Assembly: GCA_964498095.1 (NCBI GenBank)
Contig: CAZCFY010000013.1
Coordinates: 57,301-121,300 of the forward strand
Source: SG-bin7 sp964498095
Lineage (GTDB): Bacteria > Bdellovibrionota > Bdellovibrionia > Bdellovibrionales > SG-bin7
Direction of reading: 5' to 3'
Length of the DNA: 64,000 bases
Shown here: positions 43,599-52,301 of the stretch, one piece after another
Numbering within the stretch: position 1 is the stretch's first letter
Layout: every line of letters starts with the position of its first letter
Notes under the pieces: generated by a model
What the model was told of the DNA's origin: nothing
Database searches by the model: none
Seen by the model: the letters and a program-made list of their open reading frames with translations, nothing else
Program-made: the position numbers and the translations under genes

Positions 43599-44582
43599 AT
43601 GTTTTCTATTCTGGTTTCCTGTTTACTTTGGATGTCTTCTTTAGCGTACTCGCAAGAATCCTCGAGTCCGACCTTGATCCTGCCGTCAGGAACAACGCAA
43701 AGCCTGGAAGATCAAGAGTCCGTGTCGCGAAGGTATACGGTGAAACCCGCGCCGGCCCGACCTAAGTCTAAAGAAGTAAAGAAGCCGGAAGCTCCAAATG
43801 TCGAACCTCCTCCACCGCCTCAGCCCATTCAAAATGTGGAACCGAAGGCCGTCGAAAATACTCAGGACTCTGAAGAGCCAGGGCTAGTCGAAGTGCGATT
43901 TGCTCCGGGCTTTTTATATTCAGATTCAAAAAGTAATTACTGGTTTCGGGAATATAATTCAGCGAGTCCATCGGTAAGCATTAGTACTTCAATTTGGCTT
44001 TCTCATAGCTTTGGACTGCAATGTTCTTACTTATCTTCGTTGGGCGCCGAGATCTCTGGCTCCCCAAGTGATGTTTCCCATGTCCCCGTCAGCCACCAAT
44101 GGTTCAGTTTTGGTTTACAAGCCCGCGAGTATAATCCCGAGGAGACAAACTCACAGTTAATTTATGGTCTTAAATATAGCGATTATCAATTTCTTGCGCC
44201 GCTCGACAGCCAGTATCGTTCGCGTCTTAAAACCTCGGGTGTAGGTCTTTATTTAAAAGTGGTTAGTCCTAAACGTCATTCCCGCGCTCGATTTTTTGAG
44301 GTCGAAATTTATCCGCAAACTAAACATAAGGAAGTACAGACCGGCATAACCCTAAATTCTGGCGACAAAGTCGAAACAAACTCAATTTCCTTAGGCTTTG
44401 GACAAATGTTTAAGATTGTCGAACAAAGTCACTTTTTCTGGAGCATCAAAGCAGGTTTTGAAAAGAGTAATTTTACCGGCGCCGCAAATACCGCCGATCC
44501 AAAAACGACCCAGACCCCCTCGGGCGTCACGGTCACGAACCAAACTTATCTCTTAGAGTTTGGTTATCAATGGGGCCGTTAA
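43599..44582 (+). CDS. Outer-membrane barrel with proline-rich linker
   Basis: A 327-aa protein with signal peptide (MFSILVSCLLWMSSLAYSQ), a Pro/Glu/Lys-rich linker (residues about 50-90, including PPPPPQPIQ) that could cross the cell wall, and a C-terminal domain of about 230 residues of amphipathic strands ending LEFGYQWGR. It lies divergent from another large barrel protein, 59 bases apart, so both may be expressed together. Start codon uncertain for lack of a clear ribosome binding site. Confidence 0.65.
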   Translation: MFSILVSCLLWMSSLAYSQESSSPTLILPSGTTQSLEDQESVSRRYTVKPAPARPKSKEVKKPEAPNVEPPPPPQPIQNVEPKAVENTQDSEEPGLVEVRFAPGFLYSDSKSNYWFREYNSASPSVSISTSIWLSHSFGLQCSYLSSLGAEISGSPSDVSHVPVSHQWFSFGLQAREYNPEETNSQLIYGLKYSDYQFLAPLDSQYRSRLKTSGVGLYLKVVSPKRHSRARFFEVEIYPQTKHKEVQTGITLNSGDKVETNSISLGFGQMFKIVEQSHFFWSIKAGFEKSNFTGAANTADPKTTQTPSGVTVTNQTYLLEFGYQWGR

Positions 44583-44616
44583 TTAACTAGACTTTCTCTG
44601 CTAAACCCTCACCGAG

Positions 44617-44622
44617 TATAAT
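44617..44622 (+). promoter_or_regulatory. Perfect -10 box (TATAAT) before the CheY-like gene
   Basis: TATAAT at 44617-44622 ends 6 bases before the ATG at 44629, so transcription should start at about the A of the start codon. The -35 region is weak (TTTCTC near 44594). No ribosome binding site is present, consistent with a leaderless message. Confidence 0.5.
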
Positions 44623-44628
44623 TTAAGT

Positions 44629-44997
44629 ATGGCGATTAATATTTTAGTTGTCGATGATGCCCCTTTTATCCGCGAGCTAATGATTCAAATCATTCATAAA
44701 GAAGGCTGGCGCGTCGTTGGTGAAGCAGAAAACGGCAAGGAAGCGGTTACTAAAGCCATGGAAACCAAGCCTGACATTGTCATTATGGATTTGATTATGC
44801 CCGAAATGTCAGGCCTGGATGCCGCGCGGGAAATTATCGAGAATTTGCCAGAAACCAAAATTATCGCCTGCTCCACAGTTGACGACCAAAACCTTATAAT
44901 GCGGGCGCTTGATGCCGGCTGCGTAAATTATATTACCAAACCTTTTGAGCGCGGAAAAATCGTAAGCGTCATAAAATCTTCGCATGCGCTTAAGTAA
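44629..44997 (+). CDS. CheY-like single-domain response regulator
   Basis: A 122-aa receiver domain. Acidic pair in LVVDDAPFI, phospho-acceptor Asp in DIVIMDLIMPEMSG, switch Ser/Thr in IIACSTVDDQN, conserved Lys in YITKPFERG. No output domain, so it signals by protein contact, as in chemotaxis or motility control. No kinase gene nearby. Followed 13 bases later by a small membrane protein gene, probably in one transcript. Confidence 0.92.
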   Translation: MAINILVVDDAPFIRELMIQIIHKEGWRVVGEAENGKEAVTKAMETKPDIVIMDLIMPEMSGLDAAREIIENLPETKIIACSTVDDQNLIMRALDAGCVNYITKPFERGKIVSVIKSSHALK

Positions 44998-45010
44998 CTA
45001 GGAGGCGACT

Positions 45011-45376
45011 TTGAGAGACTTATTTTTTATTTTGAAAATGATCGTAATTACTTTTGCGCTTATTCTTACTATGCAGATTCAAGTCAATGACCGTACTCTC
45101 GAGGAGCGCTCACTAGCGTGGATCCGTACCTCTCCTATTATTGAAGAATTGCAAAAAGTCGCCGATGCGGGCGTAATTGGTGCACGTAAAATGTGGGGCA
45201 CTTTAACAAGTCAGTTTGGCGATAATGTCTTTAAAGGTTTTAAGTCAGAAGACAAACCGGGCAATCGCTTGCGCGCCACCTGGGAGCGCAGCAAAACCTA
45301 TATCGAAGAGAAGTCGCGCGAAGCTCAAGAGAAAGTGAAGAAGCTTCGCGATGACCAACGGGATTCCGAGGAGTAA
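45011..45376 (+). CDS. Small membrane-anchored hypothetical protein
   Basis: A 121-aa protein that starts at TTG 45011, 5 bases after GGAGG. One hydrophobic N-terminal helix (LFFILKMIVITFALILTM), a short soluble middle, and a highly charged helical tail (KTYIEEKSREAQEKVKKLRD) likely to form a coiled coil. Located behind a CheY-like gene, it might be its membrane target, but this is only positional inference. Confidence 0.65.
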   Translation: MRDLFFILKMIVITFALILTMQIQVNDRTLEERSLAWIRTSPIIEELQKVADAGVIGARKMWGTLTSQFGDNVFKGFKSEDKPGNRLRATWERSKTYIEEKSREAQEKVKKLRDDQRDSEE

Positions 45377-45434
45377 TTTCCTTTAGAATAAGTCAATAAT
45401 AGATCCGCTAAATCTTTTATCGGTAGCGTAAAAT

Positions 45435-45662
45435 CTACTTCGTTTGATTACCTTGAGGAGCGTAATTAGCTTTGGTAACTTTGGCGGCCGTGCGCTTTGG
45501 ATTTGTTACTTCTCCAAGATGACCGCTTTTCGTTTTATCACATTTAACTTCACCCACTGATTTGTCCGTCATATTGGTAGAGTTGTATGCGCCTAAGCTC
45601 GCAAACGACGTCGAACCCAATCCAAAGATAACCATTAATGCCGTTAATCCTTTAGTAATCAT
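45435..45662 (-). CDS. 75-aa secreted peptide
   Basis: A small protein with a clear GGAGG ribosome binding site before ATG 45662 and a signal peptide (MITKGLTALMVIFGLGSTSFA). The mature part is about 54 residues, polar and Lys/Thr/Asn-rich, with one cysteine (EVKCDKTK). No family is recognised. Confidence 0.6.
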   Translation of the reverse strand: MITKGLTALMVIFGLGSTSFASLGAYNSTNMTDKSVGEVKCDKTKSGHLGEVTNPKRTAAKVTKANYAPQGNQTK

Positions 45663-45826
45663 AACTAACCTCCAGAACAAAAATTGTTCCTTTCGATATT
45701 AACTAAAGCGATTACTGTGCCACCGGCAAGACCGCGTTTAGCACATAATTTACTCTAGTAATTTCAATAGGTTAGCGGTTTGCCAACAAATAGAGTCGTC
45801 GACTATTTTGACAGGTGAATTACATT

Positions 45827-46129
45827 TTACCGGAAACGGCAGGGGGAGCCGAAGGGATCGCTGGAGACGGCGGCTACCGTAACTGTGTCTTCAGACTTTG
45901 GCAAATAAAGTGCGTCGGCGGGTTTAGGGCTGTCTTTAATGGGTATTGCCTGATTTGGTTTCGGAGCTTTATCAGCGAGAGCGATATTCATTAAGGCTTT
46001 TTCGCAGTCACTGGCGAGACCGTTTTGAGTTGAATTTGAAGACTCAGAGTCCTGGCCAGTAATTTCGCCACTAGTATCGGCGTAAACGTTTAAACTAAAG
46101 GTCAAAATTATCGCGTAAATGAATTTCAT
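45827..46129 (-). CDS. Secreted small protein downstream of RHS gene
   Basis: A 100-aa protein with signal peptide (MKFIYAIILTFSLNVYA), preceded by AGGAG. The mature part is Ser/Asp/Pro-rich, with two cysteines (SDCEKALMN and GSPCRFR). It follows the RHS-repeat gene by 9 bases, so both are probably made from one message. Function unknown; a small partner of the RHS protein is conceivable. Confidence 0.6.
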   Translation of the reverse strand: MKFIYAIILTFSLNVYADTSGEITGQDSESSNSTQNGLASDCEKALMNIALADKAPKPNQAIPIKDSPKPADALYLPKSEDTVTVAAVSSDPFGSPCRFR

Positions 46130-46138
46130 TTCTTACTC

Positions 46139-47650
46139 CTACAACCTTAATTGCGTGGTGGCCGGTGCCAATATATCCATTAAGTTATTAAACGTGCTAG
46201 CAACTTGTTGCGCCACAATCGGGCCCTCTTTGCTATCCACCTTGTCTATATCTCCGGAACCCTTGTACGTCACATTTATCGTACCGACACCATGACTTTC
46301 CACTTTTGAAGGTTTTCCAAATCTTTCCTCGTAAGTTATCTTTATCCACTTTTTAGCTTGGTCCTTAATAGACACAATACGGCCTTTCGGGTCATAGCCA
46401 ATTTTAACTTGTTGCCCGAAGCTGTTCTTAGCCTCAACTACATTACCCTTGCCATCGTAAGAAAAGTTAGTGACCACCGATTTTTCTTTCTTTTTATCGG
46501 CGTGAAAGTAGGTTGTGGTCACTTCGCCGATTTTATTAAGATCGGAGTCATACTTAAACTTGCTCATGCGGTCTTTAAAAATTTGCTCCTGAACTTGACC
46601 ATTTTCAGTGTACTTATAAACAACCTTTTCCCCATTTTTTACCACCGCCGTCGGCCGGCCAAATACCTCATGGTAGGTCATGTCAGTTTCATCACCATTG
46701 TTGTTAGTAAGTACACGGGACAAAAACTTTGAGCCATCGGCACGCGACTTATACCAAAACTCGTAAAAACTCTTATTAGTCACTTGGTCTTTGCAAGTCT
46801 TTACGGCCTCAGAGCGGTAATGGTCTTTGCCGTCCCCATCGAGTTTATAGTCGTATTTTTCTACGCAACCTTTACGATTGGTAAAACTCGTAACCCAGTC
46901 TTTATCTTTATTGTAAGAGATTTTTTTTGCGGTTTTGTCGGGAAAGTTGATTTGCGTCAGGTTATGTAAATCGTCGTATTGGTAAGTGTAAACGTTACCC
47001 CAGGCATTCTTAACTTCTGTCATGTCGTCGCCCTTAAATTTATATTCCACGGCAGATGAGTTGGGCCCAATGACCTTCTTAACTTTTCCATTTTCATAAT
47101 AAGAGAATCCAAGTTTGCGCCCGTTATTATCGACGATTTCCATTGGACCGCGGCTATTGTAAGAGATTTTTAAATAGTTTCCGTTTTTATCGGAAACTTG
47201 GATCATGCGGCCCTCTTTGTCAAAACGCTGACTAGTGCCATCTACCATTTTTCGCAAATAATGATCACCTTTAAATTCGATGCCTTCAACTCCTTTACCG
47301 TTGGCATAGAAAACGGTGCCAGGTTTAGTCAGCGCAAGTTTGCGGCTATCTTTATCCATGGACTTTTTGGGTGAATAAAGAACTTCTAATCCCCCACCAC
47401 ATTCGGTGAGCTTAATTTCGCCGCTATCAAGAATCGCCAAAGAGGTTTCGAAATCGGAACACCAGCCAAAACCAAAAATTCCGTTAAAAAGAGATCGGCT
47501 ATTGTAAGTGCGCCGCACGCGTAAGTCATAACCGGATCCCGTGGCAATTAAATCCTGCCACGAATCGGCGAAGTTTGCGTTTTTCATGTCGACAATCGCG
47601 AAAGCGTTGACACTCAACAGAGTAAAAAAGAGATAAGCCCAACGTGCCAT
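46139..47650 (-). CDS. Exported RHS-repeat protein
   Basis: A 503-aa protein with signal peptide (RWAYLFFTLLSVNAFA) and an RHS/DUF6531-like start (VRRTYNSRSLFNGIFGFGWC), followed by about 18-20 YD/RHS repeats (form Y-x-x-G-x-x-x-x, e.g. YDDLHNLTQINFPDKT, SYDGKGNVVEAKNSFG). It lacks the long polymorphic C-terminal toxin region, ending in a short hydrophobic tail. AAGGAG lies in the last codons of tadB, 12 bases before its stop context, so translation follows from the Tad operon. Likely an extracellular shell-like or adhesive protein. Confidence 0.82.
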   Translation of the reverse strand: MARWAYLFFTLLSVNAFAIVDMKNANFADSWQDLIATGSGYDLRVRRTYNSRSLFNGIFGFGWCSDFETSLAILDSGEIKLTECGGGLEVLYSPKKSMDKDSRKLALTKPGTVFYANGKGVEGIEFKGDHYLRKMVDGTSQRFDKEGRMIQVSDKNGNYLKISYNSRGPMEIVDNNGRKLGFSYYENGKVKKVIGPNSSAVEYKFKGDDMTEVKNAWGNVYTYQYDDLHNLTQINFPDKTAKKISYNKDKDWVTSFTNRKGCVEKYDYKLDGDGKDHYRSEAVKTCKDQVTNKSFYEFWYKSRADGSKFLSRVLTNNNGDETDMTYHEVFGRPTAVVKNGEKVVYKYTENGQVQEQIFKDRMSKFKYDSDLNKIGEVTTTYFHADKKKEKSVVTNFSYDGKGNVVEAKNSFGQQVKIGYDPKGRIVSIKDQAKKWIKITYEERFGKPSKVESHGVGTINVTYKGSGDIDKVDSKEGPIVAQQVASTFNNLMDILAPATTQLRL

Positions 47651-47662
47651 GAGAGATTCTCC

Positions 47663-48541
47663 TTATACCTGTATTTTAACAATTTTTCGTATCGCTAATC
47701 CACCTACTATTTGCAAAACCAGCATTATTACCAAGAAAAATAAGCCCAGCGGTGTCGTGAATAAGGGCCTGATAAAATTGGGGTCAATGAGAAACAAGAC
47801 TATCATCAAGACGAACGGGACTAAAGTAATAATGATACCTTGAGTAATGCCCTGAGTGGTAAGAGCTTCGATTTTCTTTTCGATCTTTTGCCGTTCGCGG
47901 ATCGTAAATGAAATCGTATCAAAGGTTTCCGCTAGATTTCCGCCAGTTTCCGCCAAAATATTTACGCCGGTTACAAACATTTGCACGTCTTGCCGGGGAA
48001 TTCTCTCAGCTAACCGCACAAGAGCCGCGCCGAGCGGCGTACCAAGTCTGACTTCAGAAAGTACGGCGTTAAATTCTTGCCGAATTGGATTCGATAAGTT
48101 TTCAACGACCCTTTCCATGGATTGCTGTGGCGAAAGTCCCGCTTTGATTCCGTTGGCCATAATAGTCATGCCATCAACCATTTGATCGACAAATTTACCG
48201 CAGCGCCTTTCCCAAAGAATATTTACAACAAGCCGCGGGAGTTGGGCACCGCCTAAGGTCACCAGTAAACCAACGATGAAGCCGGTAATGATATTCGGCC
48301 AACATAAGAGAAAGAAAATAAATCCAAGCCCGAAGCTTACCAGCAACATGATCGCGGTCACACGTCTTTCATTGACCTCGATAAACATGGATTCTAGAAG
48401 CCGCACGACCTCCGCCCGCTGACCAAGACTGCGGTAATAAAGCCACTCGATGACTTTATCCGACCACAGGTAAGTGAGAATGAAAATCAAGATGCCAAAA
48501 ACGGGAATGACAAACCAATCTTGCGCCAGTAGACCGCCCAT
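47663..48541 (-). CDS. tadB: Tad platform protein TadB
   Basis: A 292-aa inner-membrane T2SSF protein: two N-terminal helices, a cytoplasmic domain (FVDQMVDGMTIMANGIKAGLSPQQSM, FVTGVNILAETGGNLAETFDTI), and C-terminal helices. It forms the platform on which the TadA ATPase works. The start lies 3 bases after the stop of the ATPase gene. A second platform gene (tadC) is not present beside it; the next gene is the RHS protein. Confidence 0.9.
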   Translation of the reverse strand: MGGLLAQDWFVIPVFGILIFILTYLWSDKVIEWLYYRSLGQRAEVVRLLESMFIEVNERRVTAIMLLVSFGLGFIFFLLCWPNIITGFIVGLLVTLGGAQLPRLVVNILWERRCGKFVDQMVDGMTIMANGIKAGLSPQQSMERVVENLSNPIRQEFNAVLSEVRLGTPLGAALVRLAERIPRQDVQMFVTGVNILAETGGNLAETFDTISFTIRERQKIEKKIEALTTQGITQGIIITLVPFVLMIVLFLIDPNFIRPLFTTPLGLFFLVIMLVLQIVGGLAIRKIVKIQV

Positions 48542-48544
48542 GGA

Positions 48545-50731
48545 TTAACTTCCCGTCTTTTTGGTGGGTGATGGAGTCGGATTTGGTGCACCGCCATTTT
48601 CTGGATTCATAAATAGATCCCTTGGCAATTCCACACCTTTAGCACTAAGTATTTCCACGAACTTGGGAATGTTTCCCCGCGCCTGAAACTGACCGATGAT
48701 CTTACGGTTTTTATCAAATTGAGTTTGTTTGAAACGGAAAATTTCTGCCAGCGTTATCACGTCGCCCTGCATACCTTGAACTTCTGTGATGCTCGTGATT
48801 TTGCGTGAGCCATCGGACAAACGTTTTATTTGCACAATTAAATTTACGGCGCCAGCGATTTGATCGCGAATCGCTTTCGTCGGAAGCTCCATTCCCGCCA
48901 TTAAACAAAGAGTTTCTAAGCGGGCGATCGCTTCTAAAGGACTGTTCGCGTGTACCGTTGTCATCGAACCGTCGTGGCCCGTGTTCATGGCTTGCAACAT
49001 GTCCAGTGCGGCGCCATCGCGGCACTCCCCCACGATAATGCGGTTTGGCCGCATACGCAGGGTATTGCGAACCAAGTCACGAATGCTCACCGAGCCATTG
49101 CCCTCCATGTTCGCAGGACGCGTTTCTAAACGGACTACGTGATCCTGTTTTAATTGAAGTTCAGCAGCATCCTCTACGGTGATGATGCGGTCGGACTTTG
49201 GAATAAAGCTCGAAAGCACGTTAAGTAAAGTTGTTTTACCAGAGCCGGTACCGCCTGAAATAATAATATTTAGCGCCTGCTCCACGCAAACTCTTAAAAA
49301 ATCCATCATCTGCTTATTTGCCGTTCCCCAATTTATATAGTGGTCGGGAGTTATTGCGTCCTTGGCAAATTTGCGAATTGTCAGCGCCGGTCCGTCAATC
49401 GCCAGGGGCTCGACAATAGCATGCACACGGCTACCATCCTTTAAGCGCGCATCGACATAGGGACTTGAATCATTTATTTGGCGGCCCAAAGGCGACACAA
49501 TCCGTTCAATGACGTTTCTTAATTGCAGATTCGACGTAAAAGTTGTTGTTGAGAGCGTTAATTTTCCGCTTTTCTCTATGTAGATTTTGTCACAGCCATT
49601 GACCATAATCTCAGTCACGGTGTTATCAGCTAAAAGTTCTTCAAGCGGCCCTAAACCCAAGGCCTCATCTAATACTTCCTTTATAAGTTTTGAGCGCTCG
49701 TCTCTTTGTAGTCCCTGAACCTCACGATCTAATACTTCGGAAATCTTTGACTGAGTTTTGGCGCGAAGAGCTTTTTCTTTTTCCGGATCACCTTTGGTTT
49801 CCGAAATTTCCTTTTTTAAATCGCGCGACATAATGAGTTCGCCATGAATTTTTATCTTTAACAAATTTCTCGGATCGAGTGCTTTCTTTGAAGAGGCCGT
49901 GTTGCCCGGCAAGGTCGCGCCAACTTGCGCATTCACGGATGTCTGCAGCGAAGTTTTTGGTTTTTGCAGCTGAGAGAGCTTTTGCAGGATGCCACCCGAT
50001 AAGCGGCGCACGACATCGTGGTAGGCCATCGAAATTGCCGCGCCTGGAGAAGATGGAACAAAGGGAGTTTGACGCTGAATGGAACTGTTTACCGTGGCAT
50101 CGTCCTGAGGGATCACTCCGACCACGTTACGCCGTAACGACGCCCCAATGTTTTGCGGAGCAAGCCCCATCTGGCTTGCTTTGTTAACCACGATCTGGCA
50201 CATATCCGCAGGAAATGCCATAACACTTAACTCTTGAATGAGGCGCATGGTTTGATTTACCGCGAGGATTTCGGGAATAGTTACAACGAGGTGTACGGTA
50301 CAGAGTTCGGCGACCGCCTTTTGCAAGGGTCCCATATGAGATCCCAAATCAATGACGATAAAATTAAAAAGCTTACTTAAATTTTCGATCTGACGAACGA
50401 CATTTTCGGGGTTCGCCGATAATGTTTCGGCGGGACTTCTGACGGCGCCAATGTACATCAATCCCGTCGGATGGCGGGTCGCCAGCGTCGGTAACGTTTG
50501 AGGATTTACTGATCCGGTGAAAGTAGAAATTTCTCCGATAGTTTTAATCGCACGCTGACCAATGATAATGTCCTGGTCGCCACCGCTATTGGCGTCCATA
50601 TCCATTAACAAAACTTGCGCGCGCATTTCCATCATCGCGGCAAAAGCTAAGTTGGCAGAAAATACACTCTTTCCAACTCCACCTTTTCCACCTAAAACGC
50701 CAATGACATAGCAATTCGGATTAATAGGCAA
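48545..50731 (-). CDS. Fused TadZ (ParA-like) and TadA/CpaF secretion ATPase
   Basis: A 728-aa protein with two ATPase domains. Residues about 1-260 are a MinD/ParA-type localisation factor (GVLGGKGGVGKSVFSANLA; MDMDANSGGDQD; FIVIDLGSH). Residues about 300-700 are the CpaF motor: GGTGSGKTTLLN Walker A, IIVGECRDGAALDML Walker B, TTVHANS His box. In most Tad loci these are separate genes (tadZ/cpaE and tadA/cpaF). Start is TTG 50731, with a strong AGGAGGGG 6 bases upstream. No frame break is seen at the junction. Confidence 0.92.
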   Translation of the reverse strand: MPINPNCYVIGVLGGKGGVGKSVFSANLAFAAMMEMRAQVLLMDMDANSGGDQDIIIGQRAIKTIGEISTFTGSVNPQTLPTLATRHPTGLMYIGAVRSPAETLSANPENVVRQIENLSKLFNFIVIDLGSHMGPLQKAVAELCTVHLVVTIPEILAVNQTMRLIQELSVMAFPADMCQIVVNKASQMGLAPQNIGASLRRNVVGVIPQDDATVNSSIQRQTPFVPSSPGAAISMAYHDVVRRLSGGILQKLSQLQKPKTSLQTSVNAQVGATLPGNTASSKKALDPRNLLKIKIHGELIMSRDLKKEISETKGDPEKEKALRAKTQSKISEVLDREVQGLQRDERSKLIKEVLDEALGLGPLEELLADNTVTEIMVNGCDKIYIEKSGKLTLSTTTFTSNLQLRNVIERIVSPLGRQINDSSPYVDARLKDGSRVHAIVEPLAIDGPALTIRKFAKDAITPDHYINWGTANKQMMDFLRVCVEQALNIIISGGTGSGKTTLLNVLSSFIPKSDRIITVEDAAELQLKQDHVVRLETRPANMEGNGSVSIRDLVRNTLRMRPNRIIVGECRDGAALDMLQAMNTGHDGSMTTVHANSPLEAIARLETLCLMAGMELPTKAIRDQIAGAVNLIVQIKRLSDGSRKITSITEVQGMQGDVITLAEIFRFKQTQFDKNRKIIGQFQARGNIPKFVEILSAKGVELPRDLFMNPENGGAPNPTPSPTKKTGS

Positions 50732-50792
50732 GAAACACCCCTCCTAGGTACTTTTCGGCTTATTAATATACGGTCTAAACTAGACTTTTGGA

Positions 50793-52286
50793 TTAGTCGC
50801 GCAATCTAAATTTCGCTTTGATCTGCTCAGCACCCTCGCTCGCTGAACTTTGAATTTGTGGCGTAACGAAAACCACAAACTGACTTTGGTTGCGGCGGAA
50901 GGATTTTGAAGCATATAGCGAAATAATCGGGTTCTTACTTACTTCAGCAGGTAATTTATTAAAATCCGTTCCTGTTGAAGCTTGAACTAGACCCCCAACG
51001 GCCGCACTCTGCGTACTACGCACGACTATAACCGTTTGGATTGAACTGTTAGAGATAATCGGACCTTTAGAGGTAATACCCATTAAGCTCTTAACTGAGA
51101 AGTCCATTTGGAGTCTAACGCTGTCTGAGCGCGCGCCGGTAACTTTGGGTGTAATCGTCGTAATCATCCCCGCTTCTTCAAAGTTTGTCGACTGCACTCC
51201 TTGCGGGCCGGCGACTAAATAGGGAATACGGATCGTTGAACGAATATCACCTTTTTGACCATCTATAACTAATAGGCTTGAGCTTTGTAAAACGCGGGCA
51301 AAGCCGTGCTGTTTGGCCCAATTTAGTTTCGGCAGTAAGTTTGAAATTGTCCCCGTAATAGAGCTCACGAGCGATGCGCCAGGACTACGGTCTCCGGCTC
51401 CGAACTCCAGTTTTGCGCCGTCATCAAGATCCGGCATCCATTGGAAGCGGAAACTTTTTTCGTAATCTTTTTGTAACTCTACATAGTGCACTGTCATGCG
51501 CACGATTTTTCCCGGCTCCTGAGCCTTGCCTTCTTTCACATTAATTAAGTTAATTACCGAGAAGAGTTTTGGCTTATTACATTTTCCCAGAGCCACGCAA
51601 TCTTCCACGACTTCGTCGGGAACATAGGTTTTTGCGATAACTTCGGCTTTGGATTTTTCTTGTGCGTCGCCGGCCCAGCCTTCAAGAATAAACTTTCCAT
51701 TGACGGAACGGCAGTGAATTTCTGGATTATTAATGTCTTTTTCGATGTATTCCGCGATTTTCTTTTCCGCCAAAGGACTGATGGTAACAAGGTTTGAAGT
51801 TTGGCCTTGGTAGTTTTTGAGAACAGAAACTATACGGTTCATATCGCGCGGAAGCATAACTTCCCCGTCGACGATAACTTTGTTGTTTATGATTTTTACG
51901 TTAATTCCCTCGATAGTTCCTAAAAGGTTACTCACCTCGCGGGCCACTTTACTTAGGTTACTTTCGGTTACGGTAATGCGGATTTCTTTGATAACATTCT
52001 TTTGCGCGTCCACGATCAGCATCGTTCCGGTACCAGTTTTCTTTGGGGTAAATCGAATTTTACCGCTGGAAGCATCCCAACCCGCAGCTACGACTTTTCT
52101 AAAGTCCCCTTCAAACGTAACGCCAGAGGGTAAACCGGTATAAGTCTTGTTTTCTATGACGCCCATCAAGAGGTCAATGTAATCTGCCTTGTTGGTCTTA
52201 TCACTGACCTCGTCCTCGGCGTAGGCGAGCGCGGTAAATTGCGTCGCTAAGAAAACCGCCATTAATAGATTATTTAACATCTTCAT
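50793..52286 (-). CDS. cpaC: Tad secretin CpaC/RcpA
   Basis: A 497-aa outer-membrane channel subunit. Signal peptide, then an N-terminal pilus-specific domain (SGVTFEGDFRKVVAAGWDASSG), BON/N-domain repeats (VSNLLGTIEGINVKIINNKV), and the C-terminal secretin domain (GMITTITPKVTGARSDSVRLQ, VIVVRSTQSAAVGGLV, LPAEVSKNPIISLYASKSF). Forms the pore for the Flp pilus. Follows cpaB by 15 bases. Confidence 0.92.
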   Translation of the reverse strand: MKMLNNLLMAVFLATQFTALAYAEDEVSDKTNKADYIDLLMGVIENKTYTGLPSGVTFEGDFRKVVAAGWDASSGKIRFTPKKTGTGTMLIVDAQKNVIKEIRITVTESNLSKVAREVSNLLGTIEGINVKIINNKVIVDGEVMLPRDMNRIVSVLKNYQGQTSNLVTISPLAEKKIAEYIEKDINNPEIHCRSVNGKFILEGWAGDAQEKSKAEVIAKTYVPDEVVEDCVALGKCNKPKLFSVINLINVKEGKAQEPGKIVRMTVHYVELQKDYEKSFRFQWMPDLDDGAKLEFGAGDRSPGASLVSSITGTISNLLPKLNWAKQHGFARVLQSSSLLVIDGQKGDIRSTIRIPYLVAGPQGVQSTNFEEAGMITTITPKVTGARSDSVRLQMDFSVKSLMGITSKGPIISNSSIQTVIVVRSTQSAAVGGLVQASTGTDFNKLPAEVSKNPIISLYASKSFRRNQSQFVVFVTPQIQSSASEGAEQIKAKFRLRD

Positions 52287-52301
52287 GACATGCCCCTTAT
52301 A

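Noticed and set aside
46139..47650. Polymorphic RHS toxin with immunity gene
   Set aside because: No divergent C-terminal toxin domain follows the repeats, and the downstream 100-aa protein has a signal peptide, unlike most immunity proteins of such systems.
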